NCBI RefSeq assembly: GCF_003070885.1
Contig: NZ_CP028913.1
Location: forward strand, 2,988,053 to 3,052,052
From: Agromyces badenianii
GTDB lineage: Bacteria; Actinomycetota; Actinomycetes; Actinomycetales; Microbacteriaceae
Direction of reading: 5' to 3'
DNA length: 64,000 nt
Shown here: positions 9,228-18,732 of the stretch, piece after piece
Position numbering within the stretch: position 1 is the stretch's first letter
Layout: each line of letters begins with the position of its first letter
The notes under the pieces: generated by a model
What the model saw: only the letters and a program-made list of their open reading frames with translations
What the model was told of the DNA's origin: nothing
Databases searched by the model: none
Position numbers and translations under genes: made by a program

Positions 9228-10598
9228 TCAGTGGTGGAACCCGGGCTTCTGCCCCTCAACGGGCATGGGCGAGGTGAGCGCGTCGAGCCACGCGGTCTCG
9301 ACCCGGATGTCTTCGAGCAGCTCGTCGCCGAGGTCGCGGCTGAGGCCGTTGCGCACGACGATGCGCTGCACCGTGAGGTCGTTCAGGTTGTCGGGCATCG
9401 GGTACGCCGGCACGAGCCACCCCTTCATCCGCAGCCGGTCCGAGAGGTGGTAGAGATTCCACTTGTCGGTGTAGCCGGCCTTCAGCCGCCAGGCGAACAC
9501 CGGGATGTCCGACCCGTCGTTCCAGAGCTCGAAGGCGCCGATGTCCGAGATCCCCTTCGCGAGGTACTTCGCGACGTCCTGGCACTCCTGCTGGATGGCC
9601 GTGTACCCCTCATGCCCGAGGCGGAGGAACTGGTAGTACTGCAGCAGCACCTGGGCGCCCGGCCGCGAGAAGTTCAACGCGAGGGTCGGCATGTCGCCGC
9701 CGAGGTAGCTCACCCGGAAGATCAGCTCCTCGGGCAGCGCGTCGAGCGTGCGCCACACGACCCAGCCGACGCCCGGGTAGACGAGACCGTACTTGTGCCC
9801 CGAGGTGCTGATCGAGTGCACCCGCTCGAGGCGGAAGTCCCACTCGATCGCGGGCTGCAGGAACGGGGCGATCATGGCGCCGGATGCCCCGTCGACATGA
9901 ATGGGCACATCGAGGCCCGTCTTCTCCTGCAGGGCGTCGAGGGCCTCGGCGATCTCCTTCACCGGCTCGTACATGCCGGTGTACGTCACACCCATGATGG
10001 CGACGACGCCGATGGTGTTCTCGTCGACGTACTGCTCGATCTGCGCCCCATCGAGGGTGGGGTGCTCTTCGGTGATGGGCACGAGGCGCATCTCCACCTC
10101 GAAGTAGTTGCAGAACTTCTCCCAGCACACCTGCACGGCCGAGCTCATCACCAGGTTCGGCTTCTCGGTCGACTTGCCGGCCGCACGGCGCGCGATCTGC
10201 CAACGCCGCTTGAACGCGAGGCCGCCGAGCATGCACGCCTCAGAGGAGCCGATCGTCGAGGTGCCGATCGAGTCGGTGACGTCGGGCACGTTCCAGAGCG
10301 ACGCGAGGATGCGCCAGCAGTTCTCCTCGATGGCGGCGGTGCGCGGGTACTCGTCTTTGTCGACCATGTTCTTGTCGAACGACTCCGCGTACAGCCGGTC
10401 GGCTTCGTCGCCCATCCAGGTCGCGACGAAGGTCGCGAGGTTCAAGCGCGCGTTGCCGTCGAGCATCGTCTCGTCGTGCACGATCTGGTACGCCGACGAC
10501 GGGTCCATCTCGCCGTCGGGCATCGTGTTCCGCGGCGCGACTCCGCGCACCGCCGTCCTCGTGAATGTCGGTGCGAGCACACTCGGGTCGTGAGTCAT
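9228..10598 (-). CDS. gadB: Glutamate decarboxylase
   Basis: 456 residues, close to the 466 of Escherichia coli GadB. This PLP enzyme converts glutamate to 4-aminobutyrate and CO2, consuming a proton. Visible landmarks are PLP-contacting segments (TIGSSEACMLGGLAFKRRW; HVDGASGAMIAPF) and the Schiff-base lysine K269 in STSGHKYGLVYPGVGW. The C-terminus ends FHH, and C-terminal histidine is used for pH gating in the E. coli enzyme. No glutamate/GABA antiporter gene is adjacent, so a complete acid-resistance cassette is not present here. The YrhK gene follows directly. Confidence 0.95.
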   Translation of the reverse strand: MTHDPSVLAPTFTRTAVRGVAPRNTMPDGEMDPSSAYQIVHDETMLDGNARLNLATFVATWMGDEADRLYAESFDKNMVDKDEYPRTAAIEENCWRILASLWNVPDVTDSIGTSTIGSSEACMLGGLAFKRRWQIARRAAGKSTEKPNLVMSSAVQVCWEKFCNYFEVEMRLVPITEEHPTLDGAQIEQYVDENTIGVVAIMGVTYTGMYEPVKEIAEALDALQEKTGLDVPIHVDGASGAMIAPFLQPAIEWDFRLERVHSISTSGHKYGLVYPGVGWVVWRTLDALPEELIFRVSYLGGDMPTLALNFSRPGAQVLLQYYQFLRLGHEGYTAIQQECQDVAKYLAKGISDIGAFELWNDGSDIPVFAWRLKAGYTDKWNLYHLSDRLRMKGWLVPAYPMPDNLNDLTVQRIVVRNGLSRDLGDELLEDIRVETAWLDALTSPMPVEGQKPGFHH

Positions 10599-10760
10599 CG
10601 TCGGTCCCTCCAGTCAGGCCGGCCCCCGGGCCGACGCCGTACGCGGGCCCGCCGGAAGGCGGTCGGACTGAAGTGCCGGGCCCCCCGGGCCGGATCACAC
10701 CATCTCCTCGCCGACCCTACGCCAGCGCCGCCCGCGGCGGTACCCCGCACAGATGACGAA

Positions 10761-10796
10761 GGCGGGTGAGGGATGCCGCTGCATCCCTCACCCGCC
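10761..10796 (-). terminator. Rho-independent-type terminator after the betaine transporter operon
   Basis: Perfect 16-bp arms (10761-10776 and 10781-10796) with a 4-nt loop lie just downstream of the binding-protein stop. The minus-strand sequence continues TTCGTC, a weak T-tail typical of high-GC genomes. Confidence 0.75.
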
Positions 10797-10819
10797 CTGG
10801 TCCGTTTCGCGGTGGCGCG

Positions 10820-11707
10820 CTACTTCGTCAGCGTGTCGACGTAGTCGCGGTTGTCGGCGATCCACTGCTCGACGACCGGCGCGTAGTCGTCGGAGCCCGA
10901 CTCGTTGAACATCACGTTCTCGAGCGAGAAGAGCAGCTCGGAGTCCATCGTGAAGCCCTCGAGCCAGCCGGCGAGGGTCGGGTGGGTCGTCGCGAAGTTC
11001 TTGCCGCCGAAGGAGTGGATGCCCTCGGCGTCGCCGAGCGCGCCCTCGGGGTCTTCGAGGTCCTTGAGCGGGAACGCGTCGTAGGCCCAGTGCGGGCGCC
11101 AGAGCGTCACGGCGACGTTCTCGCCGTTCTCGGTCGCGGCGGTCAGCTCGGCGAGCATCGCGGGCGTCGAGCTCGTCAGGTACTCCAGGTCGCCCAGGCC
11201 ATACGTCGGAATGACCTCGTCGGTTGTGACGCGGTTGAGGCCCGATCCGGGCTCGATGCCGATGAGCCGGTCGCCGAAGAGGTCGGCGTTCGCCGCCAGT
11301 TCGGCGAGCGAGTCGACCGGGGCATCCTCGTTCACCGCGATGGTGAGCTTCGCGTCCTCGTTCCAGGCGCCGAGGTCGACGAGGTCGTCGCCGTACTGCT
11401 CGATGTAGTCGGCGTGGGTGATCGGCAGCCAGGTGTCGAGGGTGACGTCGTAGTCGTCGGTCGTCAGGCCCGAGTAGACGGGCGCGGGGTCGGCGTACTC
11501 GAGGGTCACGTCGTAGCCCTGCTCGGTGAGCACGGCCTTCCAGAGCTCGCTCGCGGCGATGCCCTCGTCCCAGCCGTTGAACACGGCGATCGTGACGTTC
11601 TTCTCGTCGCCGTTCTCGAGGGTCTCGGCCTCGGCCTCGGCGGCACAGCCGCTGAGTGCCAGGGCGGCGACCGCCCCGAGGGCCAGTGCTCCAGTGAGGG
11701 TGCGCAT
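10820..11707 (-). CDS. opuAC: Glycine betaine/proline ABC transporter substrate-binding lipoprotein
   Basis: 295 residues from the ATG at 11707 behind GGAAAGGAAAAG; the frame stays open upstream but that part is a shadow of the permease gene. The lipobox is LSGC with Cys at 21. The mature part is an OpuAC-type domain: VTIAVFNGWDEGIAASELW, DYDVTLDTWLPITHADYI and a Trp-rich VTLWRPHWAYDAF that fits an aromatic cage for quaternary amines. It is third in the proV-proW-proX-like operon, after 134 bp, and delivers osmoprotectants to the permease. Confidence 0.92.
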   Translation of the reverse strand: MRTLTGALALGAVAALALSGCAAEAEAETLENGDEKNVTIAVFNGWDEGIAASELWKAVLTEQGYDVTLEYADPAPVYSGLTTDDYDVTLDTWLPITHADYIEQYGDDLVDLGAWNEDAKLTIAVNEDAPVDSLAELAANADLFGDRLIGIEPGSGLNRVTTDEVIPTYGLGDLEYLTSSTPAMLAELTAATENGENVAVTLWRPHWAYDAFPLKDLEDPEGALGDAEGIHSFGGKNFATTHPTLAGWLEGFTMDSELLFSLENVMFNESGSDDYAPVVEQWIADNRDYVDTLTK

Positions 11708-11841
11708 GTTCTTCTTTTCCTTTCCTCCCGTGTGCTGTGTCACGGGTGCTGGGGAGGGCGCCGCGCGATTCCGCGCGGCGAGTGCGTGCGCCGGTCGGCT
11801 CAGGGCCGGTCGGCTCGGCGGGTCGCGTCGAGTGGGCCGGC

Positions 11842-12765
11842 TCAGGCGGTGGCGGATGCCGCGGGGATGCGTTCGGCCTCGGGGCCGAGCGGCTCCGGGG
11901 CATCCGTCGCCGGCGCAGCCTTCCTGCGACTGCTCCGCGTGCGCGGAACGCCGAGCGCCCCGGTGACCCGGTCGAGGATGATCGCGAGGATCACGACCGA
12001 GAGCCCGGCCTCGAAACCGAGGCCGACGTCGATGCGGGTGAGCGACTGCACGACCTCGCCGCCGAGCCCGCCGGCGCCGACCATGCCGGCGATGACGACC
12101 ATCGAGAGCGAGAGCATGATGACCTGGTTGACCCCGGCCATGATGCTCGGCATCGCGAGCGGCAACTGGATCTGGCGGAGGATGCGCCACGGCGAGGCGC
12201 CGAAGGCCTGGCCGGCCTCGACGACCTCCGTGTCGACGCCGCGGATGCCGAGCTCGGTGAGCCTGACGCCGGGAGCCATCGCGAAGATGATCGTCGCGAC
12301 GATGCCCGGCACGACGCCGACCCGAAAGAGGATGAGTGCCGGGATCAGGTAGACCATCGCGGGCATCGTCTGCATGAAGTCGAGGACCGGCCGGATCACC
12401 TTCGACGCCACGTCGGAGCGGGCGGCGAGCACGCCGAGCGGCACCGCGATCGCGACCGCGATGAGCGAGGCGACCAGCACGAGGGCGAGCGTCGACATGG
12501 CGTTGTCCCACTGGTCGACGCCCACGATCACGAGGAGGCCGAGCGCGGTGCCGAGCGCGAGCTTCCAACCCTTCGCGAGCCAGGCGACGGCCGCGAGCAC
12601 GATCACGACGATCCAGAACGGCGGGGACTGCAGCACGAGGTCGACGAGGTCGTAGAAGCCGGCGAAGACGTTGCGCACGACGGTGAAGAAGCCGCCGAAC
12701 ACGTCGGTGATGAAGGCGATGAACGCGGCGGCCCAGTCGCCGAGCGGAAGTCGGATGTCGGTCAT
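11842..12765 (-). CDS. proW: Glycine betaine/proline ABC transporter permease
   Basis: 307 residues. An N-terminal amphipathic segment (residues 1-45) precedes membrane helices and the ABC permease core with EAA loop EVVEAGQAFGASPWRILRQIQLPLAMPSIMAG, typical of ProW/OpuAB. The hydrophilic C-terminal tail of about 35 residues is rich in Arg/Ala/Pro. The ATG overlaps the stop of the ATPase gene by 4 bp, so the two are translationally coupled. Confidence 0.92.
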   Translation of the reverse strand: MTDIRLPLGDWAAAFIAFITDVFGGFFTVVRNVFAGFYDLVDLVLQSPPFWIVVIVLAAVAWLAKGWKLALGTALGLLVIVGVDQWDNAMSTLALVLVASLIAVAIAVPLGVLAARSDVASKVIRPVLDFMQTMPAMVYLIPALILFRVGVVPGIVATIIFAMAPGVRLTELGIRGVDTEVVEAGQAFGASPWRILRQIQLPLAMPSIMAGVNQVIMLSLSMVVIAGMVGAGGLGGEVVQSLTRIDVGLGFEAGLSVVILAIILDRVTGALGVPRTRSSRRKAAPATDAPEPLGPEAERIPAASATA

Positions 12766-14237
12766 GCCGGGCTCCTCTCCCCCGCGGCATCCGCTCGCGT
12801 CGCGTCGGTCTCCTGGCTGAGCGCTTCGGCGTCGCGGCTGAGCGCCTCGGCGTCGCGGCTGAATGCTTCGGTCTCCTTGCTGAGCGCTTCGGCACGGATG
12901 TCGGCGGCCTCCGCGGCCGCGGCGGCGACGGCGGATGCGTCGGCGGCATCGGCGAGCGCGGTGTCGGGTCGCGCGGTGCGATGCAGGGTGGCGGTGATCA
13001 CGTCGACCGGGATCGTCGCGGGCGTCTCGATGATCGCCTGCTCTGCGGTGTTCGCCGAGACGTTGCCGAGGGCGGCGAGCAGGGTCACGCGCGGCACGGC
13101 GCCGAGCAGGCGACCCTGCTCGTCGACGACGGCGAGCGGGAGCTGGCTCTCGACGGCGCTCTCGAAGAGCTCAGAGAGGTGCTCGTCGGCACCGACCACG
13201 GGGTGATCGTCGCTGATCGCCGACTCGAGGGAACGCTCGCCTCGCTGCACGAGTCGCAGCACGTCACGATCGTGTGCAACGCCGAGCAGTCGCCGCCCGC
13301 TGCCGACCACGAAGACCATCGAGGTCTGCAGGTCGCGCATCGAGCGCAGCGCGGCCCGAGGGCCCGCCGAGGCGGTGACCACGGCGCGGGGCGCCTCCAT
13401 CACGTTGCCCGCGGTGAGCACCCGGGAGCGGTCGACGTCTTGCACGAACTGGGCGACGTAGCCGTCGGCGGGGTCGGTGAGGATCTCCTCGGCGGTGCCG
13501 AGCTGCACGATGCGCCCGTCGCGCATCACGGCGATGCGATCGCCGAGGAACATCGCCTCGTTCAGATCGTGCGTGATGAAGACGATGGTCTTGCCGAGCT
13601 CGTGCTGCAGCTCGACGAGCTGCTCCTGCATCTCCTTGCGGATCAGGGGGTCGAGGGCCGAGAAGGCTTCGTCCATGAGGAGGATGTCGGTGTCCGACGC
13701 CAGCGCCCGGGCGAGACCCACGCGCTGCTGCATGCCGCCCGAGAGCTCAGCCGGCATCTTGTCGCCCCATCCGCCGAGACCGACCCGCTCGAGGATGTGC
13801 TCTGCGCGGGCCCGGCGCTCGGCCGGCGACACGCCCTGGATCTCGAGACCGTACGCGGCGTTCTCGAGCACGGTGCGGTGCGGCAGCAGCGCGAAGTGCT
13901 GGAACACCATCGAGACGTGACGCCGGCGCACCTCGCGCAGCCGCTTCCGCGACATGCCCGTGATGGTCTCCCCCATCACCGTCACGGTTCCGTCGCTCGG
14001 CTCGAGCAGGCCGTTCAGGGTGCGGATCAGCGTCGACTTCCCGGATCCCGACAGCCCCATCACGACGAAGATCTCGCCGCGGTGCACCTCGAAGTCGGCG
14101 TCGATGACGGCGGCCGTGCCGAGCGGTGCGAGTTCGGTGCGGCTCGCGCCGGCGCGCAGGCGCTCGATCGCCTCTCGCGGCTTGCGGCCGAAGAACTTCG
14201 TGAGGCGGCGCACCTCGAGTGCTGGCGTTTCGGTCAT
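12762..14237 (-). CDS. proV: Glycine betaine/proline ABC transporter ATP-binding protein with CBS domains
   Basis: 491 residues, long for ProV/OpuAA (about 400). Walker [10 protein letters not shown] is at 61-69, signature LSGGMQQR at 165-172, Walker B ILLMDE at 185-190 and the H-loop in [10 protein letters not shown]. Two CBS motifs lie at about 275-395; in OpuA they sense ionic strength or nucleotides. Beyond the normal end comes an Ala-rich stretch and then about five 7-residue repeats ([35 protein letters not shown]; residues 449-483), a likely short coiled coil. It is first in the three-gene osmoprotectant import operon. Confidence 0.93.
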   Translation of the reverse strand: MTETPALEVRRLTKFFGRKPREAIERLRAGASRTELAPLGTAAVIDADFEVHRGEIFVVMGLSGSGKSTLIRTLNGLLEPSDGTVTVMGETITGMSRKRLREVRRRHVSMVFQHFALLPHRTVLENAAYGLEIQGVSPAERRARAEHILERVGLGGWGDKMPAELSGGMQQRVGLARALASDTDILLMDEAFSALDPLIRKEMQEQLVELQHELGKTIVFITHDLNEAMFLGDRIAVMRDGRIVQLGTAEEILTDPADGYVAQFVQDVDRSRVLTAGNVMEAPRAVVTASAGPRAALRSMRDLQTSMVFVVGSGRRLLGVAHDRDVLRLVQRGERSLESAISDDHPVVGADEHLSELFESAVESQLPLAVVDEQGRLLGAVPRVTLLAALGNVSANTAEQAIIETPATIPVDVITATLHRTARPDTALADAADASAVAAAAAEAADIRAEALSKETEAFSRDAEALSRDAEALSQETDATRADAAGERSPA

Positions 14238-14435
14238 CTACGGGCTCCCGGAGCGCACGCCGAAGACCGCGCACGAAGGGCGCGCGGTCGCAGCTCGGTG
14301 CTGGCTCGTGGGTCACGGCCGGGTTGACGGCGACTCGGAGCAAACGAACTCGAGCCTGCGACCTGTGGTGCGCGGGCGAATCGGGTCTCCGTCGCATTCG
14401 GCCATGGGGGCCGGATGCCACGCCGCCGAACCGTA

Positions 14436-14469
14436 CGCTTCTGCATGCCGATTTCGGAATGCAGAAGCG
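14436..14469. other. Compound inverted repeat in the proV-zur intergenic region
   Basis: CGCTTCTGCAT (14436-14446) pairs with ATGCAGAAGCG (14459-14469), and CCGATTTCGG (14448-14457) between them is itself palindromic. It lies in the 336-bp gap (14238-14573) between zur and proV, about 200 bp upstream of proV. It may be the zur-operon terminator or a regulatory element for proV; no T-run follows on the minus strand. Nothing else clear was seen in this gap. Confidence 0.45.
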
Positions 14470-14573
14470 CGGACTGGGCGATCGGTCTTTCAGACCGCTG
14501 TCCACCGTATCGAGGTCAGTGGCACATCCCAAATCGAATCGAATGAATTTGGTTCTGACCTGGGAGTTTCAGT

Positions 14574-14990
14574 CTAAGAGTGTTCGCGCTGCTCCCCTGC
14601 GGACTGCAGCCTGGTGCAGTTCTCGCACAGCCCGAAGACGTCGACGACGTGCGCGGCACCGGTGAATCCGTGTTCGGCTGCGACGCTCTTGGCCCACGCC
14701 TCGACCTCGTCGGCGGCGATCTCGACCGTCAGACCGCAGTTGCGGCAGATCAGGTGATGGTGGTGGCCGGTCGTGCTGCAGGCACGGTACAGCGCCTCGC
14801 CGTCGGGCGACTGGAGCGAGTCGGCGTCGCCGCTCGAGGCGAGATCGCCGAGCGCGCGGTACACGGTGGCGAGGCCGATCGGCGAGCCGCTCGCGTGCAG
14901 CGTCGAGTGCAGTGCCTGCGCACTGATGAACCCCTCGGTGTCGTCGAGGGCTTCGCGAACGGCTTCTCGCTGCCAGGTGTTGCGCTTCAT
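14574..14990 (-). CDS. zur: Fur-family zinc uptake regulator (Zur-type)
   Basis: 138 residues. The N-terminal winged helix (about 1-75: SAQALHSTLHASGSPIGLATVYRAL) precedes a dimerisation/metal domain with the HHHHLICRNCG segment and the C-terminal CENC pair, that is, the two CxxC zinc-site motifs plus His ligands typical of Zur. With zinc bound it should repress uptake genes. It is last in the five-gene znu-type operon, its ATG overlapping the preceding permease stop (ATGA), and a Zur-like box lies at the operon promoter, so autoregulation is likely. A Fur/PerR role cannot be wholly excluded. Confidence 0.88.
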   Translation of the reverse strand: MKRNTWQREAVREALDDTEGFISAQALHSTLHASGSPIGLATVYRALGDLASSGDADSLQSPDGEALYRACSTTGHHHHLICRNCGLTVEIAADEVEAWAKSVAAEHGFTGAAHVVDVFGLCENCTRLQSAGEQREHS

Positions 14991-15829
14991 GCGATGCGTG
15001 CATCCTCTGCGGTCTCGACGGGTGTCGCGACCCGGTTCAACGGTACCGCCCGCAGCTTCGAGACGCCGAGTGCGAGCAGGAAGAATCCGGTCGCCGCGAG
15101 GGCGATGGCCGGGCCCGCCGCGACGGCGAATCCACGTGACGCGATGACGCCCAGCACCCCCGATGCCGCTCCGATCACGGGTGCGACGACCAGCAGCGCG
15201 CGGAACGAGCGCACCACGAGCCGTGCCGCAGCGGCAGGGGCCGCGATGAGCGCGATCGCGAGGATCGCACCGACGGCGGGCAGCGAGCTGACGACGGAGG
15301 CCGCCGTCAGACCCAGCACGAGCAGCTCAACCGGCCACTCGCGGTAGCCGGCCGCTCGAAAACCCTGCGGGTCGAAGGTCGAGAACGCGATCTCCTTGCC
15401 GAACAGCACGACGCACACGACGGCGAGCAGCGCAACGGATGCCGCGAGCAGTATATCTCCGTCGCTCACCGTGAGGATCGAGCCGACGAGCAGTGATTCG
15501 GCGCGCACTGGAAGCCCGGGGATCGCCGCCTGCAGCAGCGCCCCCGCCGCGAAGCCGCCGGTGAGCACGATGCCGGCCGCGACCTGCGCACCTTGCCGAC
15601 GTACCCGGGCGATGCCCGCCATCACCGCGACGAGAACCACGGATGCCACGGCCGCTCCGGCCGGCACGCTCACGCCGAGCGCCGCGGCGGCGACCGCCCC
15701 GGGGTAGGTGCCGTGCGTGAGCGCCTGCGCGAAGAAGGTGCGCCGCCGCACGACGATGAGCGAGCCGACGAATCCGGCCCCGGCACCGATGACGATCGCC
15801 GCGACGAGGGCGCGCTCGAAGTAGCCCAT
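14987..15829 (-). CDS. znuB: Zinc/manganese ABC transporter permease (second permease, ABC-3 family)
   Basis: 280 residues from the ATG at 15829; a longer open frame upstream is a shadow of the first permease. Eight or so hydrophobic helices and family segments such as RRRTFFAQALTHGTYPG, GKEIAFSTFDPQGFRAAGY and ALIAAPAAAARLVVRSF mark an ABC-3 (ZnuB/TroC/MntB) permease. The start and the upstream stop share one base (TGATG). Two different permeases suggest a heterodimeric channel as in TroABCD-type systems. Confidence 0.85.
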   Translation of the reverse strand: MGYFERALVAAIVIGAGAGFVGSLIVVRRRTFFAQALTHGTYPGAVAAAALGVSVPAGAAVASVVLVAVMAGIARVRRQGAQVAAGIVLTGGFAAGALLQAAIPGLPVRAESLLVGSILTVSDGDILLAASVALLAVVCVVLFGKEIAFSTFDPQGFRAAGYREWPVELLVLGLTAASVVSSLPAVGAILAIALIAAPAAAARLVVRSFRALLVVAPVIGAASGVLGVIASRGFAVAAGPAIALAATGFFLLALGVSKLRAVPLNRVATPVETAEDARIA

Positions 15830-16725
15830 CAGCGCCGCTCCCCCGTGCGGCCCCGCCCGAACGTGCGGTACACGAGGAGCACCAGTGCGTACCCCACCAC
15901 GAAGACCGCCACGACCGTGCTGCCCGCCGGCAGGTCGACCCCTGCGCCTACGGAGGCCGCGAAGCCGAGTGCCAGGCCGAGCCAGGCCGCGATGGCGGCG
16001 AACGCCGCCGCGACCGGGAAGAGCCACCAGAGCCGAGCCGTCACGAGCCGGGCCACCGCCCCCGGCACGATCAGCAGTGCCAGCACGAGCAGTGTGCCGA
16101 TGGTGCTCGCCGCCGCGACGACGACCAGGGCGATCGCCGAGTTCAGCACGAGGTCGAGGGTGAGGGGAGAGTCGCCGGCCGCGCGACTGCCCTTCGCGTC
16201 GAATGCGCGATAGAGCTGTTGCTTCAACGTGAGCAGCACCATGCCGAGGGCGATGAGGGCGACCACGATGAGCGGCAGCACCTCGGCGGGCGGGATGGTC
16301 AGCACCCGGCCGAACAGGAGCGCCTCGAGTTCGCCCGCGTAGTTCTCACTCCGCGACACGACGATGACGCCGACGCTGAACGTCGCCGTCAGCACGATCG
16401 CGATCGCGGCGTCGGCGGTGACACCCGCTCGGTCGAGCCAGGTGAGCGCGAGGGCGCCCGCGAGGGCGGCGATGGCGGCGCCCGGCAGGAGTCCGGCACT
16501 GCCGCCGACGGCGAGTCCGATCGCGAGGCCGGGGAAGACCGCGTGGGTCAGCCCGTCGCTGATGAACTCGAGGCTGCGGAGGTTGACGAGCACGCCGACG
16601 AAGCCGGCGACCACGGCCAGCACGAGCATGACGAGCAGCGCCCGCCCCATGAAGGGGATGGCGAACGCCCCGAAGAGCGCATCAGTCAGCGACACGGGCC
16701 GCCGCCTGCTCGCCGGGTCTCGCAT
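15829..16725 (-). CDS. znuB: Zinc/manganese ABC transporter permease (first permease, ABC-3 family)
   Basis: 298 residues with multiple membrane segments and the ABC-3 hallmarks [21 protein letters not shown] and [17 protein letters not shown]. It shares only the family fold with the following permease, so the pair is not a recent duplication. It lies 16 bp after the ATPase gene in the znu-type operon. Confidence 0.87.
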   Translation of the reverse strand: MRDPASRRRPVSLTDALFGAFAIPFMGRALLVMLVLAVVAGFVGVLVNLRSLEFISDGLTHAVFPGLAIGLAVGGSAGLLPGAAIAALAGALALTWLDRAGVTADAAIAIVLTATFSVGVIVVSRSENYAGELEALLFGRVLTIPPAEVLPLIVVALIALGMVLLTLKQQLYRAFDAKGSRAAGDSPLTLDLVLNSAIALVVVAAASTIGTLLVLALLIVPGAVARLVTARLWWLFPVAAAFAAIAAWLGLALGFAASVGAGVDLPAGSTVVAVFVVGYALVLLVYRTFGRGRTGERR

Positions 16726-16741
16726 ATGTCGGTCGAGGCAT

Positions 16742-17542
16742 TCAGTGGCCCTCGTGACCGGGCACGACGAGGGTGTGCTCGTCGATCTCGACGCCGACTC
16801 CGTCGAAGCACTCCTGCACGTTGCGCAACGTGAGCACCTCGTCGACGGGACCGCTCGCGAGTTGCGTGCCGTTCACGAGCACCACGGAGTCGCAGACGAG
16901 GCGTGCCAGTTCGAGGTCATGGGTCGAGACGAGCACCGCGACGCCGCTCGCCTTCAGTGAGCGGATGGTCTCGACGAGTGCATCGCGGTTGGCCTGATCG
17001 AGACCGTTGAACGGCTCGTCGAGCAAGAGCAGAGCGGGGTCGGAGGCGAGGGCACGAGCGAGCAGGCCCCGTTGACGCTGCCCGCCCGAGAGCGCCCCGA
17101 ACGGGCGCTTGGCGAGCTCGGCGAGCCCCACCGTCTCGAGTGCTCGGCGCACTGCGGCGCGATCGGCACGGCCCGGCCAGCGGAAGAGCCCGAGCCCGCG
17201 GTAGCGCCCCTGCATCACGACCTGCTCGAGGCTGATCGGAAAATCGGGATCGAGCTCGGCGGATTGCGGAAGGAAGGCGACCATTCCGTTTGCGGCATGC
17301 GAGGTGCGAGCTGCCTCGCCAGACGTTGCTGCTGAGCGGAGCTCGATGGTTCCCGCAGTGCGCGGCACGAGTCCGAGGATCCCCTTCAGCAGCGTCGACT
17401 TGCCGGCGCCGTTCGGCCCGATGAGCGCGACGGCCTCACCCTGCAGGATGTCGAGATCGAGTTCGCCGACGCCGCCGCCGCCGGGGTGCGTGAACGCGGC
17501 GCCGCGGAGGCGCAGCACGGGGGAGTCGGTCATGATCGTCAT
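16742..17542 (-). CDS. znuC: Zinc/manganese ABC transporter ATP-binding protein
   Basis: 266 residues from the ATG at 17542, which overlaps the binding-protein stop by 4 bp (ATGA). Walker A is GPNGAGKST, signature LSGGQRQR, Walker B LLLLDEP, and the H-loop lies in VSTHDLELA. The C-terminus is His-rich ([13 protein letters not shown]). It drives the two permeases encoded downstream. Confidence 0.9.
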   Translation of the reverse strand: MTIMTDSPVLRLRGAAFTHPGGGGVGELDLDILQGEAVALIGPNGAGKSTLLKGILGLVPRTAGTIELRSAATSGEAARTSHAANGMVAFLPQSAELDPDFPISLEQVVMQGRYRGLGLFRWPGRADRAAVRRALETVGLAELAKRPFGALSGGQRQRGLLARALASDPALLLLDEPFNGLDQANRDALVETIRSLKASGVAVLVSTHDLELARLVCDSVVLVNGTQLASGPVDEVLTLRNVQECFDGVGVEIDEHTLVVPGHEGH

Positions 17543-18579
17543 CCTTGCAGTGCCGCCGGCACCTCGGTCGGAGTCACGCCCCACGACTCGAGGATCAGTC
17601 GGGCGTTGTGCAACTGGCTGCCGAGGTAGGTCTGGCCCTCGCTGCCTTCGACGCCGAGCGAGTCGCCGTAGAGCGCGTCGGGCCCGGAGTACACGGTCGC
17701 CCCGGCCTCCGAACCGATGGTCTCGGCGGCCTTCGCTGAGATCGATGCCTCGGAGAAGACCGCCTCGACACCGGTCGCGCGGATCCGCTCGACGAGGGCG
17801 TCGATCTCGGCCGCACTCGGCTCGGCGTTGTCGTCGAAGCTCGGAATGATGCTGCCGACGAAGGTGAGTTCGTAGGCGTCGATGAAGTACGTGAAGGCGT
17901 CGTGGTTCGTCACGAGCAGCCGATCGGCCACCGGAACCGCCGCGATGTTCTGCTCGATCCACTGGTCGAGCGCGTCGAGCTTCGCCACGTAGTCGGCCTC
18001 GTTCTGCTCGAGCACGACTGCGTCGACGCCCGGCACCTCGGAGAGCCCGGCCGCGATGTTCTCGACCATGCGCTCGGCGAGCTCGGGATCGGTCCAGATG
18101 TGGGGGTTGCCGGCGTCGTGATCGTGCGCGCCGCCGGTCGCCTCAGCTTCGACCCCGTGACCGTGGTCGTCGGTGCCGTAGAGCTCGATGCCGGTGCTCG
18201 CGTCGATCAACTCGCCGTCGAAGCCGGATGCCTGCACCGCGTCGTCGATCCAGCTCTCGAGCCCGCCGCCGTTGACGACGAGCGCGTCGGCGTTCGACAG
18301 GGCGAGCAGCTGCGCGGCAGAGGGGTCGAAGCTGTGGGCGCTCTGGCCGGGGGGGAGCAGCTGGGTGATCTCGGCGGTGTCGCCGAGGAGCTCGCGGGTG
18401 AAGTCGCCCACCTGGGTCGTCGTCGCGACGATCGCGGGGCCGCCCGCAGCATCGTCGGATGCCGCGGGTGACGCGCATGCCGTGAGCGCGAGCGCCGACG
18501 CGGCGAGCATCGCCCCGGCGGCGACGACCGGCAGCCGACGCGTGGCCCGCGCGGCGTGGGCGTCGGAACGAGTGGGCAT
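17539..18579 (-). CDS. znuA: Zinc/manganese ABC transporter substrate-binding lipoprotein
   Basis: 346 residues. The lipoprotein signal has lipobox LTAC with Cys at 35. This is a cluster A-I metal-binding protein with His ligands visible in LPPGQSAHSFDPSAAQL, NPHIWTDPELAERM and LLVTNHDAFTYF, a C-terminal Asp-containing FSEASISAKAAETI, and a short His/Asp loop (DDHGHG...GGAHDHDAGNPH) typical of zinc binders. It is first in the operon; upstream lie a good promoter and a Zur-like box. The mRNA appears leaderless. Confidence 0.9.
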   Translation of the reverse strand: MPTRSDAHAARATRRLPVVAAGAMLAASALALTACASPAASDDAAGGPAIVATTTQVGDFTRELLGDTAEITQLLPPGQSAHSFDPSAAQLLALSNADALVVNGGGLESWIDDAVQASGFDGELIDASTGIELYGTDDHGHGVEAEATGGAHDHDAGNPHIWTDPELAERMVENIAAGLSEVPGVDAVVLEQNEADYVAKLDALDQWIEQNIAAVPVADRLLVTNHDAFTYFIDAYELTFVGSIIPSFDDNAEPSAAEIDALVERIRATGVEAVFSEASISAKAAETIGSEAGATVYSGPDALYGDSLGVEGSEGQTYLGSQLHNARLILESWGVTPTEVPAALQG

Positions 18580-18585
18580 GCGTCA

Positions 18586-18614
18586 ACCGTAGGCTTATTG
18601 ATAATGATTGTCAA
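18586..18614 (-). promoter_or_regulatory. znuA promoter with overlapping Zur-type box
   Basis: On the minus strand TTGACA (18609-18614), a 17-bp spacer and TACGGT (18586-18591) place transcription start at about the znuA ATG (18579), giving a leaderless mRNA. TGATAATGATTGTCA (18599-18613) is a 7-1-7 inverted repeat with one mismatch, close to the TGAAAATNATTTTCA Zur/Fur boxes known in actinobacteria. It covers the -35 box and spacer, where bound repressor would block RNA polymerase. Confidence 0.72.
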
Positions 18615-18732
18615 AACCATGAGGCGCCGTGAACGCCCCTTCGGTGAACATCCGGATGCGGGCGGCGCATTCCCGGAGGAGAACTGTGGACAGATCTGGC
18701 GAGTGTCGCTTCGACATGGGAGAGTGAATCAC

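Noticed and set aside
9228-10598. Complete acid-resistance island with gadB
   Set aside because: No GadC-type antiporter or regulator lies beside it; neighbours are a YrhK protein and an osmoprotectant importer.
10820-12949. 709-residue minus-strand frame suggesting a fused protein
   Set aside because: Only the last 295 residues (from the ATG at 11707 with its own ribosome site and lipobox) are a real protein; the rest is an out-of-frame shadow of the permease gene.
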